Under the pieces are notes generated by a model, which saw only the letters and a list, made by a program, of their open reading frames with translations, was not told the origin of the DNA and searched no databases. Below, piece by piece: positions 48,236 through 56,381 of a stretch of 64,000 nucleotides of DNA. Positions within the stretch are counted from its first letter, which is position 1. Every line of letters starts with the position of its first letter. The stretch spans positions 20,842 to 84,841 of IMG/VR virus record IMGVR_UViG_3300027782_006229; one strand, 5' to 3'. The stretch comes from a virus. A program made the translations under genes and the position numbers.

Positions 48236-49053
48236 AAAAAAAATTTTTAGTAAGTATTGAATGTTTTATGCCATCAAGTGGTGGTATAGTTGCTATGCAT
48301 AAACTCTGTAACGATATAATAAAATTAGGTCGTGAAGCTTATGTTACATCAAGAGAATCTCATCATAAATTAAATGCTCCATTTATAGGTGGGAGGGAAA
48401 TGAATGCAGATGAATGGGTTGTTGTGTATCCAGAAATTGTACATGGTAACCCCTTTAAATTTAAACACGTAGCTAGATGGATATTAAATACACCTGGTAA
48501 ATGTGCAGGAGTGGGTAAGGGATATTATGATAAAAAACTTGATACTGATTTAGTGTTTAAATATTCACCATTTTTTGAATACGAAGATAGAGTGGATGGT
48601 CATATGAGGTGTACGTTTATTGACTATGATTTATTTAAAAATACAAATCAGACAAGAGATATTGAGTCAATGTTTTTTATAAAGAAAGGGGGAATTACCA
48701 CCAAACAACACCCAGATAACTCTGTTGACTTTAGTAAGTTTGATAACAATTGGATTGAAGCAGCTCAGATGTTAAATAGGTGTAAATATTTTTATTGTTA
48801 TGATAATGAGTGTTTTTGGGTAACTCTTGCTGCTTTATGTGGTTGTATTACAATAGTAATACCTAATACAAAAACACCATCAGATTTATGGAAAGAATAT
48901 TTTCCATTTAATAAATATGGAATTGCTTTTGGGTTAGATGAAAAGCAATGGGCTATAGATACAATAGATAAAGTAACAGATCATTGTCTAGATGTACAGG
49001 AACTAGATTTAAAGATGGTAGCTAATTTTATTGAAATGTGTGATAAATTATGA
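48232..49053 (+). CDS. GT-B-like glycosyltransferase
   Basis: 273 residues. LVSIECFMPSSGGIVAMHKLCNDII (about 5-29) has the Gly-rich acceptor loop of GT-B enzymes. RCKYFYCYDNECFWVTLAALCGCITIVIPNTKTPSDLW (about 186-223) resembles the donor-binding half. Precise family not identified. It overlaps both neighbours by four bases. Confidence 0.6.
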   Translation: MKKKFLVSIECFMPSSGGIVAMHKLCNDIIKLGREAYVTSRESHHKLNAPFIGGREMNADEWVVVYPEIVHGNPFKFKHVARWILNTPGKCAGVGKGYYDKKLDTDLVFKYSPFFEYEDRVDGHMRCTFIDYDLFKNTNQTRDIESMFFIKKGGITTKQHPDNSVDFSKFDNNWIEAAQMLNRCKYFYCYDNECFWVTLAALCGCITIVIPNTKTPSDLWKEYFPFNKYGIAFGLDEKQWAIDTIDKVTDHCLDVQELDLKMVANFIEMCDKL

Positions 49054-49862
49054 AAATATACATTACAGGATCGACTGGATTTTTAGGTAAAAGCATTGTT
49101 GAGTTATTACCTCAACATAATTATTACAAATATAAAAGAGGTGAGAGTGTTATTGATACTCTTAATAATTTAAAACCAGATATAATTATTCATAGTGCAG
49201 GCGAGATTTATAATGAATCACAGATGTATGTCAGTAATATTAAACTAACAGAGAGCATACTTGATTGGGTTAAAGTTAATGATGTTAAAATGATTTATTT
49301 TGGATCGTCATCAGAATACGGTATTGTTAATAAACCAATGAATGAGAGTATGGAATGTATACCTGTTACATATTATGCTGCTTCAAAATTATGGGGTACC
49401 CAAAAGTGTATACAGACATCAATTGATTATAATAAAGATATATGTGTTGTTAGACCGTTTAGTGTTTATGGTAAAAATGAACCTGAAAGACGACTAATAC
49501 CAACACTACGTAAAAAGTTGATAGATAAAACTGATATCAGTTTAATTAAAGGTGATCATGATTTCATTTATATTAAAGATTTTGTTAGATGTATTGAGTT
49601 AATTATCGACTCCACAAAAACAAAAGGTGAAATTTTTAATGTGGGGTCTGGTATATCTTATTCTAATGCTGATATTTTAAACATAATGCTAAAAATAATT
49701 AACCCTAGCGTTGCATCAGTTAAATTTTTAAATGATATTAAACAGTGTGATTCTCAAACGTGGATATGTGATACAACTAAGTCTTATAACATTTTAAATT
49801 TTAAATGTGAATATACAGTTGAAAGCGGGTTAAAAGAGTTTATATATGATTATGAAAATTGA
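49050..49862 (+). CDS. NAD-dependent sugar epimerase/dehydratase (extended SDR)
   Basis: 270 residues. ITGSTGFLGKSIVELL (4-19) is the NAD-binding GxxGxxG. MIYFGSSSEYG (about 82-92) and YYAASKLWGTQKC (about 108-120) give the Ser/Tyr-x3-Lys catalytic set. GEIFNVGSGISYS is near the C-terminus. Makes or modifies a nucleotide sugar for the nearby transferases. Confidence 0.88.
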   Translation: MKIYITGSTGFLGKSIVELLPQHNYYKYKRGESVIDTLNNLKPDIIIHSAGEIYNESQMYVSNIKLTESILDWVKVNDVKMIYFGSSSEYGIVNKPMNESMECIPVTYYAASKLWGTQKCIQTSIDYNKDICVVRPFSVYGKNEPERRLIPTLRKKLIDKTDISLIKGDHDFIYIKDFVRCIELIIDSTKTKGEIFNVGSGISYSNADILNIMLKIINPSVASVKFLNDIKQCDSQTWICDTTKSYNILNFKCEYTVESGLKEFIYDYEN

Positions 49863-50556
49863 GCTCAATGTATTAAATTCCACACCAATTGATTTATCAT
49901 TATGTGATGAATTTATCAGCTACTATACTAATGGTAGTTCATATACAAAACATATTATTGAAAAAGAAATTAATAGTGGTCATTATAATGATCCTGACTT
50001 TTTGAAAATTTTTGAAAATAACGACGCTATTGTAATTGATGGTGGTACTAATATTGGATTGTTTTCACTATTTTTACATAAAGCGTGCAAAAAAATTTAT
50101 GCTGTTGAACCAACTACCAACCACCTTGATGTTTTGAGGAAGTTAAGCGGGTTGTTAGATATTAAAAATATTCGATTTAGTGAAGTTGCATTTAACAATT
50201 ACAATGGTCAATGTACCTTTATGGTTGATTCATCTAATACCACAACCAATAGAATTGCATCACACGGTACTAGTGTAAATTGTGTTAAGATTATTGATTA
50301 TATTAAAGCTACTGGTGAATCACAAATCGACTTACTTAAACTTGATATTGAAGGTGGTGAACAGTTTGCAGTTTTAGGTGATCCATCATTTGTTGAAGTT
50401 GCTGAAATGTGTAAAAATATTTATATTGAGTTACACCCATCACCAGGAGTTAACCCAATAGATGTAATTTCCAAGTTTACAGGAATGGGGTATAAAATTA
50501 AATTTATGAATAGTGAATTTCTTAATAATAACCTCAATGTATTAGCATATAAATGA
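49852..50556 (+). CDS. FkbM-type SAM methyltransferase
   Basis: About 234 residues from ATG at 49852 (alternate 49846). VIDGGTNIGLFSLFLHKACKKIYAVEPTTNHLDVLRKL (about 60-97) is the SAM-binding motif I and post-I acidic residue. IDLLKLDIEGGEQFAVLGD (about 156-174) is the FkbM LKxDIEGxE signature. Probably O-methylates a sugar. Overlaps the SDR stop by 11 bases and the next start by four. Confidence 0.85.
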   Translation: MKIELNVLNSTPIDLSLCDEFISYYTNGSSYTKHIIEKEINSGHYNDPDFLKIFENNDAIVIDGGTNIGLFSLFLHKACKKIYAVEPTTNHLDVLRKLSGLLDIKNIRFSEVAFNNYNGQCTFMVDSSNTTTNRIASHGTSVNCVKIIDYIKATGESQIDLLKLDIEGGEQFAVLGDPSFVEVAEMCKNIYIELHPSPGVNPIDVISKFTGMGYKIKFMNSEFLNNNLNVLAYK

Positions 50557-51308
50557 AAACTTGTTTTTTTACAATTTTACAGGACAGCTATAAAAATTAC
50601 AGCGGTATTGAATATAATTTATTTGAAAAAAGCTTTAAACATTTCCACCCAGATATACCACTATTTGTAGTTGGTGATAAAGAAATTGCTGAGCTACGTA
50701 AATCGATTCCTAGTTTGGATTTGTTTAAGATGAAAGCATCTGCAGCTAAATTATTTTATAACGATTATGATTTGGTGGTCAATATTGATGCAGACCATTT
50801 TTTCTTCGATAGGTTAGATGAAATTTTAGCAGGTGATTTTGATGTTGCTGCTCCATCAAACTTCAACTATTATGAAAATGTTAGCTTAAAAATTGAATCC
50901 TATAATAGTAAATTTTACAATATAGTACCAGATCAAAAATATATTCAAGCTGGATTAGTTGCATCTACAAGTAAAAACTTTTGGGATACATACGAAAAGG
51001 CATCTGTTAAACATGCAGATCATATGACATGTAAGGATAATGATGTATTAAACTTAGTCGTAGAATTCGGAAATTTTAACTTTAAAGTTCTTGATGGTGG
51101 TTGGACCCCAAATGACGTAAATAGACACAGCTATTATGGTTGTTCATCTCTTAACCTTGAAAAGGAATGCACGATTGTAGATGGTAAACCATTTATTAGA
51201 GGTAAACCGCTTAAATGTTATCATGTTGCACGTGGTGGTGCTAAACCTAAGTTTGATCAATTGTTTAATACTGATGTAGTAAATTGGCTCAATGAAAAAA
51301 TTAAATAA
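50553..51308 (+). CDS. Glycosyltransferase-like protein (GT8-like)
   Basis: 251 residues. CFFTILQDSYKNYSGIEYNLFEKSFKHFHPDIPLFVVGD, FKMKASAAKLFYNDYDLVVNIDADHFFFD with DAD metal motif (about 76-78), and GGWTPNDVNRHSYY. The order of elements fits GT-A enzymes of the GT8 type. Acceptor unknown. It runs 17 bases into the next gene. Confidence 0.65.
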   Translation: MKTCFFTILQDSYKNYSGIEYNLFEKSFKHFHPDIPLFVVGDKEIAELRKSIPSLDLFKMKASAAKLFYNDYDLVVNIDADHFFFDRLDEILAGDFDVAAPSNFNYYENVSLKIESYNSKFYNIVPDQKYIQAGLVASTSKNFWDTYEKASVKHADHMTCKDNDVLNLVVEFGNFNFKVLDGGWTPNDVNRHSYYGCSSLNLEKECTIVDGKPFIRGKPLKCYHVARGGAKPKFDQLFNTDVVNWLNEKIK

Positions 51309-51948
51309 AAAATTCAAAACCCTATATAACAAAGTATTAGACATTACGTTTAAACATGAGTTATCACATCTTAGTAGTTGTTTGACCACACTACCTATAT
51401 TATTTCACATTTATGAAACGAAGTCTGAAAACGATGTTGTAATTTTATCTAACGGACATGCTGGGTTAGCCCAGTATGTTTGTCAAGAGGCATACGAGGG
51501 AAAAGACGCAGAATATCTTTTAACAAAACATGGTATCCACCCAACGAAAGACTCCGAAAATAACATCTTCTGTTCAACAGGTAGTCTTGGTTTAGGATTA
51601 CCTATTGCTATTGGTGCAGCGTTAGCTGATAATACAAGACATGTACATTGTATTATATCTGATGGTGAATGTTGTGAGGGTAGTATCTGGGAGAGTTTAT
51701 ATTTTTTGACAAAGGTGAATGTACCAAATCTCAATGTATATGTTAATGCTAATGGTATTAGTGCATATGATAATGTTAACATACAAACATTAAAACGAAT
51801 TATTACTAGCTATAAACTAAAAAATGTAACGTTTGTGGATACATCAAAACATTTAACATCGGTACCTTACTTAAATGAAAAGGGTATCGAAGCACATTAC
51901 GTGAAAATTACTAGTGAAGAAACACTCAACAATCTTAAGTTATATTAA
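51292..51948 (+). CDS. Transketolase N-terminal-like (thiamine diphosphate) subunit
   Basis: 218 residues. SHLSSCLTTLPILFHIYE, LSNGHAGLAQYVCQEAYEG, GSLGLGLPIAIGAALADNTRHVHCIISDGECCEGSIWESL (about 97-136). The GDG-type TPP motif reads SDGECCEGS, with Asn further on in YVNANGISAYD. Together with the next gene it forms a split transketolase, a type seen in surface-sugar gene clusters. Confidence 0.85.
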   Translation: MKKLNKKFKTLYNKVLDITFKHELSHLSSCLTTLPILFHIYETKSENDVVILSNGHAGLAQYVCQEAYEGKDAEYLLTKHGIHPTKDSENNIFCSTGSLGLGLPIAIGAALADNTRHVHCIISDGECCEGSIWESLYFLTKVNVPNLNVYVNANGISAYDNVNIQTLKRIITSYKLKNVTFVDTSKHLTSVPYLNEKGIEAHYVKITSEETLNNLKLY

Positions 51949-51953
51949 ACATA

Positions 51954-52430
51954 ATGAGATATAAATTCGCCGAAGCTATAGAAACCCAGATGGATAATAA
52001 TAAAGATGTATTTTTTATTACAGCTGATCTTGGATATAAAATATTTGATAACATAATTAAGAAATACCCTGATAGAGCAATGACTATTGGAGCATCAGAA
52101 CAGCTTATGCTAGGAATGGCTGTTGGTCTTGCTGACTCTGGTAAAATTCCAATTGTATATAGTATTACACCTTTTTTGCTGTGTAGACCATACGAGTTGA
52201 TTCGTAACCACCTCAATCATGAAAAATGTAACGTTAAACTAGTAGGTACTGGTAGAGATAATGATTATGCTCATGATGGGTTCACACACTATGCTGGTGA
52301 TGATAAATCTGTATTAGAAACATTCGATAAAATTATTAAGTACTGGCCTGATAAAAAAGAAGATATCAGCACCATCGTATCTGAAATGATAAATCATAAC
52401 GGCCCAACATATTTAAATTTAAAAAGATAA
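51954..52430 (+). CDS. Transketolase pyrimidine-domain-like subunit
   Basis: 158 residues. RYKFAEAIETQMDNNKDVFFITADLGYKIF, then IGASEQLMLGMAVGLADSGKIPIVYSITPFLLCRPYELIRNHL (about 41-83). The SEQ with the TPP-activating Glu is present. DYAHDGFTHYAGDD supplies the catalytic His loop. The C-terminal transketolase domain is absent, as in many split enzymes. Confidence 0.85.
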   Translation: MRYKFAEAIETQMDNNKDVFFITADLGYKIFDNIIKKYPDRAMTIGASEQLMLGMAVGLADSGKIPIVYSITPFLLCRPYELIRNHLNHEKCNVKLVGTGRDNDYAHDGFTHYAGDDKSVLETFDKIIKYWPDKKEDISTIVSEMINHNGPTYLNLKR

Positions 52431-52436
52431 TTGAAC

Positions 52437-52458
52437 TTCGATAGTCTTATATTATAAT
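52437..52458 (+). promoter_or_regulatory. Promoter of the DUF366 gene
   Basis: TATAAT at 52453-52458 with TTGAAC 16 bases upstream, five bases (AAGGT), ATG at 52464. Confidence 0.65.
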
Positions 52459-52463
52459 AAGGT

Positions 52464-53045
52464 ATGTATATTGAAGAAAAAAATTATGACGGCTCTCTAA
52501 TTCATGAAAGATTTGCATATAGATATTTGAAGAAAAATATTAGAGCTACAGGTGATATTGTTTCATTTGTAGGTCCTATGATGGTATCAACAAATCTTAT
52601 TGACTTAGAAGACTCTATGTCTAACGATTATATTGTGAGTCAAGGTGCTATGAATTTTTGTTGGGAGATACCTAACCTAGATGCTTTTGGTGCAGTCTGC
52701 TTTCAGAGATTGTTTAATACTAAAATCGCTAGCATACTTTATAAGTACATCTCAAAGAGTATATCTGTAAGAGGTGATGATATTATGGTGTATGATAAGT
52801 TTATTGGTAGTGATGGTACTGAGCAAGAAAAAGGTAAAGCGAGTGTGAGTATTACATATAGTAAAGATAATGTTGCTATTGGTCATACTGGAATAAATAT
52901 CGTTGCAGGTCCACTAGCTCCTAATTTTGCATACTCAACGAATTTACCAATTGAGCAGTGTTTAGAATTTATGGCTGAAGTTGAGACAGAGTTTTATAAC
53001 ATGACACAGGATATTTTTATCGCAACCGCTAAAGTAATAGTTTAA
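52464..53045 (+). CDS. DUF366 family protein
   Basis: 193 residues. YDGSLIHERFAYRYLKKNIRATGDIVSFVGPMMVSTNLIDLEDSM (about 8-52), AMNFCWEIPNLDAFGAVCFQRLFN, and RGDDIMVYDKFIGSDGTEQEKGKASVSITY follow the DUF366 pattern. The family is mainly archaeal and phage; its presence with a preQ0 pathway elsewhere in the genome suggests a deazaguanine role, an inference only. Own promoter. Confidence 0.7.
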   Translation: MYIEEKNYDGSLIHERFAYRYLKKNIRATGDIVSFVGPMMVSTNLIDLEDSMSNDYIVSQGAMNFCWEIPNLDAFGAVCFQRLFNTKIASILYKYISKSISVRGDDIMVYDKFIGSDGTEQEKGKASVSITYSKDNVAIGHTGINIVAGPLAPNFAYSTNLPIEQCLEFMAEVETEFYNMTQDIFIATAKVIV

Positions 53046-53046
53046 T

Positions 53047-53256
53047 ATGAAAAACAACCCAGAACAAAACGTAGTAACAATCACCACAACCGTAACCCTT
53101 AATGATAAAAGTGTCGAGTATACGATTAAGCTTAATCGTAACGATGTAATCACAATGGATCCAGCTGCTGGTAATAAAGCACTTAACGATATTATGAAAC
53201 AGTTTTACGTAAAGGTAAACGATAATATCAAGCTAGCATTGAATGACAATATTTGA
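53047..53256 (+). CDS. Small hypothetical protein
   Basis: 69 residues, not recognised. NNPEQNVVTITTTVTLNDKSVEYTIKLNR is a beta hairpin-like Thr-rich stretch; the second half is helical (NKALNDIMKQFYVKVNDNIKLAL). One base after the DUF366 stop and overlapping the gp62 start by 14 bases, hence in the same message. Confidence 0.55.
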   Translation: MKNNPEQNVVTITTTVTLNDKSVEYTIKLNRNDVITMDPAAGNKALNDIMKQFYVKVNDNIKLALNDNI

Positions 53257-53587
53257 CATTCTTAATAGTATTCTTTATTCAAAGAAAAAAATTGATTTGA
53301 ATTTAGAAGACGAAAATACATTCGGGGGTCCATTTATGATTAATAGATGGACCTCTATGTATAACAAAGAACTTGCTGTATATGTTAATAATTTTTTAAA
53401 TCGTAGTTTACCATTTGATGATAAAACTGCTTTATTTGATTTTTATTTTTACTTTTTACCTAAGTTAAAATTTAAAAAGATATCATATATCAAAAAGACG
53501 AAAAAAGAAGCTGATGATGTTCAACCTATAAAGAGAGAATTTCTTTCAAAAAGAGAATTAGATTTATACGTTGATATGTTGAAATAA
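53243..53587 (+). CDS. 62: Clamp loader small subunit gp62-like
   Basis: 114 residues. FDILNSILYSKKKIDL, then GGPFMINRWTSMYNKELAVYVNNFLNR (about 28-54), and FYFYFLPKLKFKKISYIKK follow the compact gp62 of cyanophage-type T4 relatives (PFxxNR...ANEMN...L.. ..RKRF). With gp44 it loads gp45. The partner gp44 is not in this window, so the locus may be split. Confidence 0.6.
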   Translation: MTIFDILNSILYSKKKIDLNLEDENTFGGPFMINRWTSMYNKELAVYVNNFLNRSLPFDDKTALFDFYFYFLPKLKFKKISYIKKTKKEADDVQPIKREFLSKRELDLYVDMLK

Positions 53588-53603
53588 TTGATTAACTATC
53601 TGT

Positions 53604-54017
53604 ATGCCTGCAGATATTGATATTTTACCAACACAAAAAAGTGTAATTGATTTAAGTTCACATAGTGAAGGTGACTTCGGTTTACAAGAACATAAGCTCA
53701 CCTTCATTTTTGATGATATCATTCTTGTCAAATATATTGACATGGAGGCAGATGATGGTGATCTTATTAAACGAGGTTCAATATTCATCAAAGCTAATGC
53801 AGTTAGAGCTGCATGGAGAAAAGCTGAAGTTATCCTTGTGGGTCCCAATGTTAAGTTCACCAAAAAAGGTGATATTGTAATTTTTCCAAACGATAAAGGA
53901 ATTACAGTTGCTAATATTGAAGTTGAAGGTTATGGGTTACTCAAAAAGGGTATGTTTTTAAATGAACAGCGTATTTTTGGTATTTGTAAACCTTTAGAAA
54001 CAGATGACAACATCTGA
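53604..54017 (+). CDS. GroES-like co-chaperonin (gp31-like)
   Basis: 137 residues. TFIFDDIILVKYIDM, ADDGDLIKRGSIFIKANAV, WRKAEVILVGPNVKFTKKGDIVIFPNDKGI, and FLNEQRIFGICKPLE follow the GroES fold with a mobile loop around residues 45-60. T4 gp31 replaces GroES in folding the major capsid protein. A 9-bp inverted repeat pairs 53666-53674 with 53698-53706. Confidence 0.65.
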   Translation: MPADIDILPTQKSVIDLSSHSEGDFGLQEHKLTFIFDDIILVKYIDMEADDGDLIKRGSIFIKANAVRAAWRKAEVILVGPNVKFTKKGDIVIFPNDKGITVANIEVEGYGLLKKGMFLNEQRIFGICKPLETDDNI

Positions 54018-54375
54018 GTTAGATTCTTTATTAGCTGATAATGTGCTAGATCTAAGATTTGTTAGAAGGTTACCAGTAAAGGGTAAACCAATAACACGTA
54101 GAATGGTATGCACAAAAAGCAATAATATTCTGAACTCCAATAACGGCTTAATTTCTTTAGGTTATAGAGCCCCAGTACAAGCTCCAAAATTCAATCCTGA
54201 GTCAGAAGGTTTAGTTATTGTTTGGGATATTATAATGCAAGATTTTAGAAACATACCAGCAGAAACTGTTATTGTTTTAAATAAAATTCCTGGTGATGAT
54301 AAATTCTGGGAGTATTTTAATAATAATTTACGGTTAATGACTGCACAGCAAAAAATTAATTTTATGATGTCATGA
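54004..54375 (+). CDS. Small phage protein (DUF2693-like)
   Basis: 123 residues. DLRFVRRLPVKGKPITRRMVCTKSNNILNSNNGLISLGYRAP and EGLVIVWDIIMQDFRNIPAE are reminiscent of small T4-like proteins with RRMLCT and VWDI...DFR motifs. Function unknown. Overlaps the co-chaperonin by 14 bases and the next gene by four. Confidence 0.5.
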   Translation: MTTSELDSLLADNVLDLRFVRRLPVKGKPITRRMVCTKSNNILNSNNGLISLGYRAPVQAPKFNPESEGLVIVWDIIMQDFRNIPAETVIVLNKIPGDDKFWEYFNNNLRLMTAQQKINFMMS

Positions 54376-54713
54376 GAAATAAAGATGCTATCGAGAAAAA
54401 AATAAACAACTTCTTACTTAAACCAATTACCTTTAAACTTAATAACAAGGTAATTAAAAGGGGTAAGCTGAAAATTTTTACAATAAAACAGTTCTTTATT
54501 AAATTTAATTTACTAATTGATAACGAAATCAAAGTATTTGAAGTACCATATCCTTATAAAATTCATGAAACAACTAATTCATTAGCATTTGAATATACAT
54601 TGAGTAGTTTCTGTAATAGTAATAATTCTGAGTTATATTATAAACTCAAAACAACAGATAAAAAAACTTCTAATAAAATGTATGATAGTTTTTTATATAT
54701 GTTGACTGAATGA
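54372..54713 (+). CDS. Hypothetical protein
   Basis: 113 residues, not recognised. Basic N-terminus with IEKKINNFLLKPITFKLNNKVIKRGKLKIFTIKQFFIKFNLLIDNEIKVFEVPYPYKIHE; rich in Phe/Ile/Lys. Ends just before a strong promoter for the helicase gene. Confidence 0.5.
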   Translation: MRNKDAIEKKINNFLLKPITFKLNNKVIKRGKLKIFTIKQFFIKFNLLIDNEIKVFEVPYPYKIHETTNSLAFEYTLSSFCNSNNSELYYKLKTTDKKTSNKMYDSFLYMLTE

Positions 54714-54729
54714 ATGTATAAGCTATAAT
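54702..54729 (+). promoter_or_regulatory. Sigma70-type promoter of the helicase gene
   Basis: TTGACT, 16 bases, TATAAT, six bases (AAAGGT), GTG at 54736. Confidence 0.7.
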
Positions 54730-54735
54730 AAAGGT

Positions 54736-56370
54736 GTGAAATTAATTAATTGTTTTCCATCTGGATATAAACCTAACGAAGCTCAACAAACTGTACTCAA
54801 TAATATTGAGCAAGCATTTTTAGAGGGTCATAAATTTGTTGTGGTAAGAGCACCTACCGGTACTGGTAAGTCCTTTATATCAAAAACTGTAGCTAACGCT
54901 TCCAATCAATGCTCTAAAGAATTTAGAGATCTTATTACATCTTATCTTGCATATAAGCAGGATGGTGAGTATGAATATGATTGCGTTAATGAAACTGAAA
55001 AGCAACCATTCGGTTGTTTCGCATTAACTGTAACGAAAGGTCTTCAGGATCAATACAAGCAATTTTTTGATGATGTAAAAGTTTTAAAAGGTAAAAGTAA
55101 CTACCTTTGTGAGGTAGATAAAAATTACTCCGTTGAAACAGCACCTTGTGTTCATATTAAAAACTTAAGAGATGAATGTTGGAGAAAAGATTTCTGTACC
55201 TATTATAGAGATAGAAACGAGGCAGTTATAAGTCCGTTTGCAACTCTAAACTATAAAATGTTTTTCTCTTTACCTAACCATGTAAAGCATCGAGATTATA
55301 TTATTTGTGATGAAGCATCAGAACTAGAAGATGAATTTGTAAAACAATTCACTTGTAATATTGATACAGATTTTCTTGATGAATGTGATGTGAATTTTTA
55401 TTCTAGTAGTATTCCAGCAGGTGATTATGCAAAAGCATATCGTGGTGTTGAATCACTTGCATTATCCCTTCAAGAGAAGGTAAAGGCAATCGAGTTGACT
55501 ATTAAAGGTAATAACAAGTTAACTAACTATCTCGAAAACGAAAAGAAGAAGATGCTCGGGTTAAAAAATCTAAATAGCAAACTTCAATTGCTTATTGAGT
55601 CTTGGAATGATTGTGAGTATTTAATTGAAAAGAAAAACGGCAATATTGTTACATTTACACCACTTAAAGTAGACAGGCTTACAAAATATCTTTTTGATTA
55701 TGGTAAAAAAATTGTATTGATGTCTGCTACTATTATTGATGAAAAGCTTTTTGCAAAAACTTTGGGTATTGAAAACTTTAAATTTATTGATGTAACATCA
55801 CCATTTGATAGTAAAAAAGCTCCGATTTATGTTAATGCAAAACATAAATTAAACGCATATTCAATGAAGTCAACTTTACCAATAGTGGTTGATATGATAC
55901 AAAGCATTTGTGATATGCATAAAAATGATAAAGGTATTATTCATACCCATACATTAGCTATTACAAATGCTATTAAAGCTAAATGTGGTCAAAAAAGGTT
56001 TTTGTATCGTGAACAAGGTGTAATGAATGATGAAATTCTTAAACTTCATTATGAAACTGAAGATCCAACTATCTTGGTATCACCATCTCTTACTCATGGT
56101 GTAGATTTAAAAGATGATTTAGCTCGTTTTCAGATTATTGTAAAAGCTCCATACCTACCATTAACAGATCAGAGAATTAAAATGTTATTTGATGCAGATA
56201 AAAAATGGTATGAAAATAAAATGTTATGTTCACTTATTCAAGCATGCGGAAGAGGTATCAGATCAAAAGATGATCATTGTGTAACTTATATTTTAGATGC
56301 AACTGTACTCAATGTATTAAAAAATAACACTAATATTTTACCTAAATATTTTATCGACCGATTTGTCTGA
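54736..56370 (+). CDS. DinG/XPD-like SF2 helicase with possible iron-sulfur domain
   Basis: 544 residues, GTG start. Walker A APTGTGKSFISKTVANA (about 38-54), DEASELEDEFVKQF (DEAH-type), LMSATIIDEKLFAKTLG, SPSLTHGVDLKDDLARF, QACGRGIRSKDD (about 502-513). Four Cys between residues 132 and 160 (LCEVD, APCVH, ECWRKDFCTY) could bind an iron-sulfur cluster as in XPD and DinG. It is the T4 Dda-like locus in function only. Probably a 5'-3' helicase for repair. Confidence 0.8.
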   Translation: MKLINCFPSGYKPNEAQQTVLNNIEQAFLEGHKFVVVRAPTGTGKSFISKTVANASNQCSKEFRDLITSYLAYKQDGEYEYDCVNETEKQPFGCFALTVTKGLQDQYKQFFDDVKVLKGKSNYLCEVDKNYSVETAPCVHIKNLRDECWRKDFCTYYRDRNEAVISPFATLNYKMFFSLPNHVKHRDYIICDEASELEDEFVKQFTCNIDTDFLDECDVNFYSSSIPAGDYAKAYRGVESLALSLQEKVKAIELTIKGNNKLTNYLENEKKKMLGLKNLNSKLQLLIESWNDCEYLIEKKNGNIVTFTPLKVDRLTKYLFDYGKKIVLMSATIIDEKLFAKTLGIENFKFIDVTSPFDSKKAPIYVNAKHKLNAYSMKSTLPIVVDMIQSICDMHKNDKGIIHTHTLAITNAIKAKCGQKRFLYREQGVMNDEILKLHYETEDPTILVSPSLTHGVDLKDDLARFQIIVKAPYLPLTDQRIKMLFDADKKWYENKMLCSLIQACGRGIRSKDDHCVTYILDATVLNVLKNNTNILPKYFIDRFV

Positions 56371-56381
56371 TAAATATTTAG

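Noticed and set aside
51292-52430. Frameshifted single transketolase gene
   Set aside because: The two halves have their own start and stop with a five-base gap, and each covers complete domains; split enzymes are known.
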